Source: Allium sativum (taxonomy: Eukaryota; Streptophyta; Magnoliopsida; Asparagales; Amaryllidaceae). From it: DNA of 64,000 bases. Shown here piece by piece: positions 35,803 through 45,842 of this stretch. The position numbers were made by a program, and so were the translations under genes. The stretch covers positions 899,871,177 through 899,935,176 of the forward strand of contig CM060915.1 of the NCBI GenBank assembly GCA_030737875.1, given 5' to 3'. Under the pieces are notes generated by a model. It was not told where the DNA came from and searched no databases. It worked only from the letters and a program-made list of their open reading frames with translations. Position 1 is the first letter of the stretch. Each line of letters opens with the position of its first letter.

Positions 35803-36064
35803 GTTGGTGTCAGATTTAAGGTTAACCTTAGCTTCGGAGTATAACATATTTAGAACAATTCATCTAGATAGAATCCACATTATTCTAAGGCGAGTCGCTT
35901 ATTATAGATAAGACTAGTAATGTCTTAGAATGAGCACAGCAGAATAGCACATATTAATCAGTCATTACATCATCATCTTTCTGTTTGTCTTTATCTTACC
36001 TTTCCTTAAAAAAAATCATTTCTGTTGGTCTGACTCTTTCCTTGATGGTACAGACTGATTGAAA
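35803..36064 (+). other. TEK-A internal leader with degenerate primer site
   Basis: The primer-like TGGTGTCAGATT (35805-35816) differs from TGGTATCAGAGC at three places. Leader stem-loop 1 follows at 35897-35935: GCTTATT pairs AATGAGC (one G-U-type pair) and TAAGAC pairs GTCTTA, with loop TAGTAAT. The leader ends at the gag start codon at 36065. This is the only coding element here, and it shares the stem-loop with the coding-less ones. Confidence 0.65.
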
Positions 36065-37090
36065 ATGGACACTCGAGCAAGAACTAGAGGTGGAGGCCGC
36101 GGCGGAGCCCGAGGCAGAGGAGGAGGCAGAGGTCCGGTCAGAGATGAGGCCTTCATGAGCAGCCCGACCCCACGGTCGTAGCACAACCACCTCCACCCCC
36201 ACAGCCCTTTGACTTGGAAAGAATGTCAAAGAAATTCAGAAGTCTAGGGGGTGTACCTTTCACTGGCCGGGAGTCTGCGGTTGAAGCAGAGTCATGGCAA
36301 AAGGACTGTGAAATGATCTTGGAAGGCTTAGAATTAGAGGATCAGCGCAAGCGTTTTCTAGTAGTATGGCAATTGAAAGACGAAGCGGGACATTGGTGGG
36401 TTACAGTCAAGATTTGCAATGATGTGGCCAACATGTCTTGAGCCAAATTTAAAGAACTCTTCAATGACAAGTATGTTCCTCCACAAGCAAGGGAGTGCCT
36501 TCACGAGCAGTTTGTCAACTTGCAGCAAGGGAGTATGACCGTTTCGGATTATGTGAGAAAGTTTGATGAGCTCTCACGTTATGCTCCTGGATTGATCCAA
36601 GATCCAGTCGAGAAGAATAAAAGATTCATCAAGGGCCTTTCAAAGAAATACTTGGACAGAGTCACCGCTCATATCAACCTCCCATTCAATGAAGTAATAG
36701 GGGTGGCTTGCCACTACGAAGAAAATGACGAGGCTGCATAGCAAGATAGAGTAAAAAATCAGAACAATATCAAGAAGGAGCAAACCGACAAGAAGCCCGA
36801 GGCCGGTAACTCTTCTGCTGCTAAGCCACAAGGGAAGAAGAGGGACAGTAGCAAGTTGACATGCTATAATTGCGGCAAGATTAGGCATTTTGAGTCCGAG
36901 TGTAAAGCTACTAATAGGGTCAAGAGGAACGAATCGGGACCTAGCCAGTATCGTAGCCAGAGTTTTTGGAATCGTGGCCAGAGTTCTCAGGATAAGAGGG
37001 ATTGCTACAATTGTCATCAGAAGGGTCACAACAAGTCAAACTGCCCACTGCTAAAGAATTCTCAAGTGGCACATGTCTACGAAGGAGCGG
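36065..37090 (+). pseudogene. TEK-A gag (capsid and nucleocapsid), broken
   Basis: The likely start is ATG 36065, opening an Arg/Gly-rich N-terminus (RARTRGGG...). That frame hits TAG at 36179; the rest of gag is in another frame from about 36180, so a frameshift lies between about 36150 and 36180. The capsid core follows (KSLGG-like, WQLKDEAGHWW, VSDYVRKFDELSRYAP), with premature TGA at 36439-36441 and TAG at 36739-36741. Two CCHC zinc knuckles of CX2CX4HX4C form are at 36862-36903 and 37003-37044. Family role: coat of the virus-like particle and genomic RNA binding. It is inactive now. Two knuckles rather than one are noteworthy. Confidence 0.88.
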
Positions 37091-37509
37091 CTGCACCAAC
37101 TTCTACCGAGGGACCAGGTAAACCCGATGTATTAGGAGGTACTCTTAATATTAAGAACATTCCTATTACTATCTTATTTGATACTGGGGCAGCATGAAGT
37201 TTTATATCTAATGACGCAATTAAAAAGTTAAAACTTAAACCAAGAAAACTTAAAGAGTTGATTATGGCCCATAGTCCGATAGGAGGTTCCCTTATCATCG
37301 ATCAGTACTGTAGAGTGCCGATCTCCTACTCTCGTTATCAATTTCCTATAAATTTGATTGTCATGGAATTCTCTGGTTATGATGTTATTATTGGGATAGA
37401 TTGGTTATCGAGGCATGAGGCCGAAGTTAAATGTGCCGAAAGAATTGTAAAGTTAAAACTAATCTCGGGGATGTATGTATCCCATGCCATGGCTCAGCCA
37501 CTGACATAA
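37091..37509 (+). pseudogene. TEK-A aspartic protease, broken
   Basis: The active-site motif ILFDTGA is at about 37171-37191 (D at 37180-37182), followed after one residue by an in-frame TGA (37195-37197) where the family usually has His or Arg before SFIS. The fold continues with YDVIIGIDWLSRHEAEVKC (about 37378-37434), typical of gypsy proteases. The frame ends at 37507-37509, and the polyprotein continues in a different frame from about 37500, so there is a second frameshift. The family role is polyprotein cleavage. Confidence 0.85.
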
Positions 37510-38298
37510 AAGAATTCTTGTCTTCTCTAGAGGTCACCCCTACTTCTATTGAGGATATCCCTATCGTCAAACATTATGCTGATGTATTCAAAGAAGTTGA
37601 TGGCTTGCCTCCGCGTAGAGAAATCAACTTCAGAATTGACTTAGCTCCGAATGCAAGGCCTATCGTGCATCCAATTCAGAGAATATCGCCAAAAGAAAAA
37701 TAGGAGCTGAGAAATGAAACCAAGCAGCTTTTGTGGAAGGGTCTGATCAGGCCTAGCTTCTCAGAATGGGGCGCAGCAGTGGTATTTGTCCTAAAGTCAT
37801 ATGGTACCCTCAGGCTATGTGTGGACTACTACGACCTCAATAAGAAAACGCTGAAAAACAAATATCCACTATCACGAATTGATGATCTATTAGACCGCTT
37901 GCATGGAGCTCGAGTATTCTCTAGGATGGACCTAGCTACAGGCTTCCATCAACTACGAATTGCAGAAGAGAATGTGCCTTTAACTGCTTTCAGAGGACCG
38001 GATATATTTTATGAATGGCTAGTAATGCCCTTCGAGTTATGTAATGCTCCATCATATTTTGTTGATTTGATGAATAGAGTATTCTGAGATGTTTTGAATA
38101 ACTTCGTGCTGGTATTCATCGATGACATCCTCATCTTTTCTAAATCCACTACTGAGCACGAACAACATCTGAGAGAAGTCTTGGAGATTTTGCGAAGAAA
38201 TGTGTTGAAAGCCAAATTCTCCAAATGGATATTCTGGCAAGAAGAGGTGAAATTCCTCGGCCATGTCATATCAGAAGAAGGCATCTCAGTAGATCCAG
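37500..38298 (+). pseudogene. TEK-A reverse transcriptase, 5' segment, broken
   Basis: The linker (DVFKEVDGLPPRREINFRIDL) leads into the RT palm and fingers: [48 protein letters not shown], and the catalytic FIDD (38115-38126), a known variant of YxDD in Ty3/gypsy enzymes. Stops interrupt it at TAG 37701-37703 and TGA 38085-38087. It is cut by NAG-2 after GISVDPV-like sequence, at target site TCCAG (38294-38298), and continues at 52385. Confidence 0.92.
38294..38298. repeat. NAG-2 target site duplication, left copy
   Basis: TCCAG, repeated exactly at 52385-52389. The perfect 5-bp duplication defines NAG-2 ends. Confidence 0.92.
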
Positions 38299-39199
38299 TG
38301 TAACAACCCGAAAATCTGGGTCAGTTTAAAATTTTTATTTTGACAATTTTAGCGAATTTTGATTATTTAAAATAGATTATTTTAAATAATATCGACGAGA
38401 AATTTATTTTGAATATAAATCGAACGTATATATTATATAGTTCGTCGTTAGAATATAAATAATTATTTATAATTATGAAAGGAATTGAAAATGGCGCGGT
38501 AGTTCGATAATTCGATTTCAAACTTCAATTGAATGTACCGGGTGCAAAACAATCCAGATTTTAGTGAAACCAAAAACATTGGGATCTATTTCAGAATATC
38601 TTTCCAACGAATCAGAAAAATCAAAATTTCATAGCGGGAATCAAAAGATATGTCCAAATGAATTTTCAAAATAGTCGTTATGGAATTCTGGCCCTTAGAA
38701 ATGAGAATTTTGCAAACGACCTCGGATTTCGACGAAACCACTTTTGTTGGATCCGTATTGTAAAGTTATTGCTAAGTTTCAAATTTCATAATTTTTCGAA
38801 TCAATATGTAAGCGTGGCAAAGGAAAACGCGTTTGACCAGTTTCAGTTGATTTTAATCGACTGGAAAATGGCCATTTTTCCAATGGTCTCAGAATTTGAC
38901 GAAACTAGTTTTGTTAGGACCGTATCATCAATACGAAGCTATAAAATATTATTCTGGGATTTATAGAGTTAGTATGTAACCCTGGTAAAATGAAATGCGC
39001 GTTCAAAATCAATATATAGAGTTATATGTTGATCTTGACGAAAACTGATTGAAACAACCGAATCAGCTTACGATACATATCCCATGGTGTTCGGAATGGG
39101 GACGAAACGCTAGGGACGACAGGCGGTAGGCCTCGTTTAGAGGTCGTATGTAAAGGTCAAGTTTTTGAAAGTAAAATAATAAAAAAATAATGAAACCTC

Positions 39200-39712
39200 T
39201 CTCTTCCCCCTTATTTCTCTCTGCCCCCCCCCCCCCCCCCCCCGTTTCCACAAATCAGAAATAAAAAAAAAAAGAAAAAGGAAGAAGACCGCGCAGCACA
39301 ACCACGCGATCCGCTCCCTCCACCGACGCAGGTGGTGCCGCCCACCACCAAGGCCTCCCCTCGTGCTCCTCCCCTCCCCTTCTTCTTCTCCACCTCGTCC
39401 TCCTTCTTCCCCAATCGCAGAAGCCCCAAACCCATCCCTGTTCAGATCGAGGCTAGAAACCCTAGCGCACCCCCTGACCGCCGGCGCACCCCTCTGACGC
39501 CTCTCTCCCTTCTCCTCCCCTCCTCCGTTGAAATAGCCCCCCCCCCCCCCGATTCCTGAAAACCCCAGCGAACCCCCAAAACTCCCTCCGGCCAAATCGA
39601 CCTGCAGTGGCCCACTCCGACCGCCAGAAGACTGCCGCCATCTCCTGTCCTCTGCCGCGTGTCAGAGACTTCCCCCCCCCCCCCTCTTGCTTAAAGGAAA
39701 ATTACTGTAAGT
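39200..39712 (+). promoter_or_regulatory. NAG-2 leader cassette with AAACCCTAG and donor-like GTAAGT (5' LTR)
   Basis: A pyrimidine- and GC-rich stretch with C runs at 39224-39243, 39537-39550 and about 39672-39684. AAACCCTAG at 39457-39465 is typical of plant gene leaders. It ends at ACTGTAAGT followed by a T run, a good plant 5' splice-site context. Both strands read open for 75-150 codons, which reflects GC bias, and the frames are shifted between the two LTRs. A leader exon plus intron is likelier than a protein gene. Confidence 0.45.
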
Positions 39713-42700
39713 TTTTTTTGTTTAATCTCCTTTTTCAACGTTTGTTTTTTTTCAGCGAAAGAGAATAGATTTTTATAGCAAAACAGATCAGATTTTTAGA
39801 GTTGAAAAGATTAGTTTTTTTATATATAAAAAGAGGGGTTTTAATATAAAGGAATAATTTTTATTATTGTAGAGTGTTAAAAATATAATTTTTATTAAGT
39901 AGTAAACAAAAAGATAAGATTTTTATATTTAAAAATGCGATTTTTTATGCACATGAAGCGATTTAAAAACATGATTCGCATTCATATGGTTTATAAGTAG
40001 AAAAGATTTTATTTTTATATTTGAAAAAGGCGAAATCTTTAAATTTGAAAAGGCGAAATCTTTAAATTTGAAAAGGCGAAATCTTTAAATTTGAAAAGGC
40101 GGAATCTTTATTTTTGAAAAGGCGAAATTTTTATCTATATAATAACGATGTAAAAATAGAATTTTTATCTATATAGTAGTAGTACAAAAAAAATGTGATT
40201 TCTATACACAAAATAGCGAAGTAAAAATTCGATTTTTATATATTGAATAGCAAAGTAAAAATTCGATTTTTATATATTGAATAGCGAAGTAAAAATGTGA
40301 TTTTTATATATGTAGTGAATACGAACAGTGAAAATTGACAAGAGGCAAGAACGACGAAGATTTCTACATAAGAAGAGTCGTGGCGTTGGATTAGCTATTC
40401 TGTGAGAACTTCTCACCTCTAATTTTAATTTTTCTAGTTATAAATATATACTAGGATGCAGACGGTGTTTAGTAGCACCCGACACCCATCGTCCACAGAC
40501 CATGGACGGCTTGTATGCTTGGTTGTTTGATTTTGATGTGTAGTTGATTGTGTGATGTGATGTGAAATGAAATAAAATATTTATATAGTTGAAAATATTT
40601 TATAGTTAAAAATAAAAAAATTAATGTGTATATGAAATGAAATAAAAATAAACAAATCGGATGATTTGTTTATATACACACATTTGACTGATATTGATTG
40701 GGACGATAAATTTTACACATCGCCCAACTGCACAAATAAAATCTGTGTTTGATTGTTTGAAACCCCACACGGGTATTGGGATAAGATTTGACGTACACTA
40801 ATCCCAATTGTTTAGTTGTATGTTGATCGATTGATTGACAGACTGTTATAAGCGTTGAATATTTATATTTGATGCTTATATAGTGTAGAATGCACTTTGG
40901 ATGATGGTTGATTATTCATCGTTGATATTGTATACATGTATTGTAGAAAATCCATATAATTAACATTATATGGTAATTGATTGGGCCTCATTCCAGTTTT
41001 AAAATAGAAATATTTGAAAAAGAAATATTTGAAATAGAATATTTGAAAATAGGAATATATGAAGCCGTATTGATTAGATTGACGCCATTTTGACATGAAC
41101 GATATTTATATCGATTTTATTCATTTTTTAATGAATATCGAAAGTGATTTCAAAATCTAATTTTTCGAAAAGAAATGAAGTCGAATTGAAATTGAATAGA
41201 AATGAATTCGAATTGAAATTGAATATAAATGAATTCGAATTGAAATTGAATATAAATGAATTCAAATTGAAATTGAATTGAATTAAAAACGAACTGAAAT
41301 TGAATTCAAAATCGATTTGAATTGAAATCAATTTGAAATGAATTTAAAACGAATTTGTAAGGGAAAATTCAATTTTGATTTGAATTTGAAAAAGAAGTTG
41401 AAATCGTTTTGAAAACAAATTTAAAACGATTTATTAAATACGTTTTAAAAAGGGAAGCGATGAAGTTTATATTATATATATTATATATATAACATAATGG
41501 CCTGAATAGAATGCGCCGCGCCGCGGCAGTTCGCGAATTTTGACCATTGACTTCGAACGGATATTACGGGAGATCCGACCGTCGGATTCTCCTAAAACCG
41601 GAACCGTTGGGTTCGTATCGAAAAGAGCTTTCTAACGAATATTAGAAATTAGAAATCTAACGGTTGGATTTGGAATTATGTCGAAATAAAATTTGGAAAG
41701 GGTCGCTATAAGTGCAGTTCGATGGCCGTTGATGGAAATCGACTGTACGGGCCTTGATAAAATTATTAAAAATATCAATAATTTGTGTAAAATCATAAGA
41801 AATGATTTGTGAAGATTTGGGATGAAAAACTCCATATTTGAAAAGATAAAAATAGATTTTTATCGAAATGAACTAGTTTTGAACTAGAATTATAATTCTA
41901 TTTATTTTTAAATAAATAAATTGAATTTGAAAAGGGTTTTAAAAGTAACCAGAATTTCCAATAATTGAATTGGAATGGATTTGAATCGAAATTGTCTTCG
42001 GAATATTTCGATGTTGGATTTCGTGATTATACAGGTGTTGTTATGGAAATTTGAAAGATATACATATTTATATCGTTATTTCCAATACGATATTTGTTGG
42101 TCGTAGAATTTGATATTGAATATAAGCCGATATATTTTCTATTCAGAGCCTTGTATTGAATATCAAATGGGATTTGAGTTTGTCGTGAATGGTGTCTTCA
42201 TTAACACTGTTCTTAAGCCCAGTTGAGAAAATGATTAAATCTTTTTAGTTAGATTTAATGAAGTGTACCAAATAAATGATATTTAATTGGAATTGAATTT
42301 GAATTGATTCTTGGGTTTATCGTGAACAGTGTTTTATATAACACTTGTTCTTTAACCCGATAATTAATGAAATGTGATTTTGGGTTGTCGTGAACGGTAT
42401 CTTCAATAATACTGTTCTTAGACCAAAAGGAGTTAAGAAAATCAGAAACTAACAGGGGATTAGTTAAGTTGAATGATTTCTGGGGTATTGATCTGATGTT
42501 GGTTTCGGCCTTCGGGGTTAATACTTAGGGAATTGCTCACTTGCTAATTTACGGTCGGCGACTGATTGAAATGTGATGTGATTTCGGGTTTATCGTGAAC
42601 CGTATTTTAAATGACATGGATTTTTTAACCCAAACACAGATTAAAACTATGTGGAGTTTTAATGAATCTTTAATTAGATTGAAAGGATCGAGAATGGAGT

Positions 42701-44220
42701 ATCACCAGTTTTGCTCCAGGCGAAAGTTAAATCTTTAATTAGATTTAAACGTGAAATGGTAATTAAATTTACCGATAACACTGTGGTGTTAGATATGAAG
42801 TAAGACCCGTTTTACTTCATGGGATGAATAGGTTGGGATTGGGAAACAAAACAAATGATTACTTCGGTAAGATTCGTTAATCCCGACTAGTTTGAAGTGA
42901 TATTCAAATGCATAGATTGAAGAATAAATTTAAAGAATTTATCTTTGATAAAATTAATGGGAACCTTTCCCTATGAATGTGAAATTTAGAAACTAACTGT
43001 CGGTTAGCTAAGCAGAATGGTTTCCTGGATATTGATCTGATGTTGGTTCCGGCCTTCGGGGTTAATATTTGGGGAATTATTCTCTTGATTAATTTACGGT
43101 TAGTGACTGATGAATTGGAATGAGGCGTATGTTGTGTTTGTGTAACACTTATTTAAAATATACGCGAGTTATTCGGGAAGACCCGGTTTATCCCATTCTG
43201 AATAACTGATACGACGATAAGTCGAAGATGAAGACGGTGGTCGAAGACTGGAGGTCTTTACGTCGTTTGGGTGATTACTGATGATCTTGATTGGGATGTA
43301 CACCCAAGAAGATGGAAACAGTTGGTGATCGTCCAGAAGTATTTGGAGATCGACGGATGTGCGGGGTACTAGGTGCCTCCGGTTTCGTTCAGACCCAGAA
43401 CGGACTTGTAAATAGACTGTGTGTTTGACATTGGATTTTAGTCTGTGTGATTGATTTCTATTAAATATATATCTGTTTGGCGGCGGAGAATTTATTCTCT
43501 TGCTTAACGCCCTTCTCCGAGACGTACGAGCTCAGGGGTTATATACTGATGGATATCAAACGCATAGAGTGAATTGCCTGTGTGGTATGCCTAAGTGGCG
43601 AGTGATCAAGGCTTCTGTTGAAAAGCAAAGTCTTGTGGTTGATGATCGAAGCACGTCCTTCGTGGCGTAGCTTTGTGTAACGTTTACTTCGCGAGTTTCA
43701 CACCCGGTATGAACCAAAAACGGGAGACGGACCTCAGGGAGGGCATGCGTTTCTTTCTAGTTAGAAGTAGCGTCAGTGGTTTTATACGCCCTGACGAGTT
43801 TGACTTATGTGGTTGTTGCTGTTGCAAGGCGCCTCGGTTTGATCGGACGATCCGGGTCCGATGGAGTCATTCGTTGGCTCATTTACGCCCCATAGGGCGG
43901 GGAAACGTAGTGTTCAGGCATTTTAATCCACATCGGTGGACCGGCCCTGTCGCTCCAAGGTCACTCGAGCTCTGACCTGAGGCTCGGGCTAGAGAGTCTC
44001 GAATCGGTTGAGGACTATCTTTTGCCTCGGTTCATAGATGGAAATCCAACTTCCAAATACGTGACATTTGCGGTTTTATTTGTAGAGCCTAGTATGGCGA
44101 CATAGTGGGATGGGGCGCTTATGCCGTGTATGATTGATATTTATGATTTGAAGTTGTTTTATACACTATACACTTATAGTAATAATAAATGATTTGTTTT
44201 AAACGTATCAAGCATTCTTG

Positions 44221-44293
44221 GCTATTATAAGGTAAAAACCCTATCCTCCGGCTGGCGTTGCATTGTGTGATGGGACCTGGGTCTTATAATAGC
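44221..44293 (+). promoter_or_regulatory. Conserved LTR-tail hairpin (NAG-2 5' LTR)
   Basis: GCTATTATAAG (44221-44231) pairs CTTATAATAGC (44283-44293), 11 bp perfect, enclosing the CCTATCCTCCGG...GCATTGTGTGATGGGACC block. The copy in the 3' LTR is at 51782-51854. Confidence 0.68.
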
Positions 44294-44435
44294 TTAATTT
44301 TTCTTTATTTAACATTGCGCTGTTGTTTTATGCACTGGTGTTCTTGGGAGGAAACCCGTTCCGTGTTATACGGTGTGGTCCCTTGATTTACCTTACTTTG
44401 AAAATAAAGATAAATAACAGTTTTAGTTCTCACAC

Positions 44436-44505
44436 CAGTCACATGACTGACCTGGAGTTTATTGTTTTAACCTAAACTCTGGTTGCCCTTATTTTGACAT
44501 GGGCA
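44436..44505 (+). promoter_or_regulatory. LTR-tail hairpin cluster (NAG-2 5' LTR)
   Basis: CAGTCACATGACTG (44436-44449), GAGTTTA (44455-44461) with TAAACTC (44473-44479), and TGCCC (44484-44488) with GGGCA (44501-44505). The copy in the 3' LTR is at about 51997-52065, where GGGCA is mutated to GGGAA. Confidence 0.6.
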
Positions 44506-44715
44506 GCTAGTAGTTTTGGTTTTGTAGATTTATATTCACAGGATCCTGGTTTACAGCTGGAATGATATCTGGAAAGCTTTGTATCCGTATATCTCTTCTA
44601 GTTGTGCATTGTATTATTTTCCGCTGCAATGTATTTAAATGTATTTAAATCTCTGATATTTCTGTGTAATATTCATTTATACTCTATATATTCTTGTATC
44701 TGATGGAATTGTTGT

Positions 44716-44721
44716 AATAAA
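44716..44721 (+). terminator. Candidate polyadenylation signal, NAG-2 5' LTR
   Basis: AATAAA in TTGTAATAAACAATGAAATG, 102 bases before the LTR end. The copy in the 3' LTR is at 52277-52282. With a start near 39,190 this implies an R region of about 5.5 kb. Confidence 0.55.
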
Positions 44722-44826
44722 CAATGAAATGTTCTTCCGTCTGCGTTCTATTTTGTGGCTTGTTCTCGACTCAATCCGCTCTTTCTCTTCTCTTCGGAGA
44801 CCGGGGAAGTTCGGGTCGTTTCAGCG

Positions 44827-44838
44827 TGGTATCAGAGC
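44827..44838 (+). other. NAG-2 primer binding site
   Basis: TGGTATCAGAGC, three bases after the LTR end, tRNA-iMet type. Confidence 0.92.
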
Positions 44839-45162
44839 TTTGGTTTACAAAGCTCAGAGAACAAGACACATTAGAACCATATGAAAGAATTCATCAGAAA
44901 TTAGATTAGTAATATCCAATGGGAATGACTCGTTAGAGATGGGATCAGTAGTCTCCTAGAACGAGTGTGAAGAGTATATTTTTAAAATGAAAACAAGTTT
45001 TGTTTTGAAATTTAAATCAATTATTCGTATTTGATTATTTATTTATATGAATTTGGACAATCCAATATTTAGAGATTTTGTATATATGTCTTGCAAATGT
45101 GTGTTCGAAGTCTTAATATACTGGATAGTTGTAGGATCACACTCTAGTGCCCGGGGATAATT

Positions 45163-45186
45163 CTGGTGATGGGGCACCATCGCTAG
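45163..45186 (+). ncRNA. Internal hairpin 3, NAG-2
   Basis: CTGGTGATGG pairs CCATCGCTAG over 10 bp with two G-U-type pairs; loop GGCA. It is preceded by GATAATT, like AATAATT before the NAG-1 hairpin (28344-28368). Confidence 0.62.
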
Positions 45187-45842
45187 TATTTATTTTCGAG
45201 TTTCGAAGGTGAGATTTCTATATATTTCCAATTGACTGGTGTGAGAACCGAAATTAGATAGGGCCTATTGTTGTGATTTGGCATCAAAATGTGATTTTTG
45301 ACTATATATCAAAGTTATGAATTTGAAATGATAATTCACTAATTGATTGATGGTTGTATGGTTTGATTATTGTTTGAATAATTAAATGTTGAACCTTTAA
45401 CCAAATTGGTCAAATATTGAACTGTATTGAAATTTGGTCGCATTTGCTTGCATATACATGTACTTAGATTGAACAGGTCATAGCAAGGAGGCTAGAGCAG
45501 AGAATAAAATTTGTTTACCCGACAAATAGGTACATGTTTATCATAATTTACTGTTTTGTTTGGGTGATGATGATTTTATGAGCCGCTTGGCTTTTTCTTT
45601 TTCTTTTTGAGATCAGAAGGCCTGTATGGCAATTTCGGGATTTTCCCGTGCTCCTGGTGCAGGGGAGGTTATGGCGAAATTTTTCAAAAATTTAGGGTGT
45701 TAGCCAAATTTTTTGAAAATTTGAAAATTCTCAGAAACTGAAAAGTTGGAGAATGGAAGCCAGATCGAACGTAGAGTTGATTGATCAAACCACTTTCGAC
45801 TTTATTCCTTTTCGTGGACGAAAAGTTTTAAGTGGGGGAGAT

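Larger units (their letters stand above)
38299..44823 (+). mobile_element. NAG-2 5' LTR
   Basis: Order: two GACGAAAC...GTTGGATCC / GTTAGGACC repeats (38700-38940); block ATCCCATGGTGTTCGGAATG (about 39080-39099); AT-rich sequence (39170-39192), then a CT/GC-rich leader with C runs and AAACCCTAG (39457-39465) up to donor-like GTAAGT (39707-39712); AT arrays (39770-40330); GTGAGA in a short hairpin (40402-40418); TA run and CpG block (41470-41540); GTTGGAT module (41540-41700); GATGTTGGTTTCGGCCTTCG (about 42500) and a diverged repeat (43042); GGTTTCGTTCAGACCCAGAA (43381-43400); CGCCCCATAGGGCG hairpin (about 43885-43900); tail hairpins; AATAAA (44716-44721). The 100-codon frame at 43673-43975 is not kept in relatives. 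Confidence 0.93.
44824..45842 (+). mobile_element. NAG-2 internal region, non-coding
   Basis: 1019 bases. The primer site is at 44827-44838. Leader stem-loop 1 is at 44928-44966 (ACTCGTT pairs AACGAGT; GGGA pairs TCTC with one G-U-type pair). A small TTGGA/TCCAA hairpin at 45053-45065 may be the counterpart of the GACG hairpin. Hairpin 3 is at 45163-45186. A segment shared with the NAG-1 LTR is at about 45528-45690. The pre-PPT hairpin CTTTTCG, TGGA, CGAAAAG is at 45808-45825, and the PPT is at 45830-45842. No protein-coding frame was found. Confidence 0.88.

Noticed and set aside
39137..39595. 152-codon Gly-rich minus-strand ORF and its plus-strand Pro/Ser-rich mirror
   Set aside because: Both come from the GC/CT-rich leader with C runs. 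Frame changes with C-run length between the two NAG-2 LTRs.
43673..43975. 100-codon ORF, also at 51234-51536, in a block conserved across LTR families
   Set aside because: The nucleotide block is conserved, but in Rem-2, TEK-A and Rem-1 the frame is shifted or stopped, so selection is not on protein.
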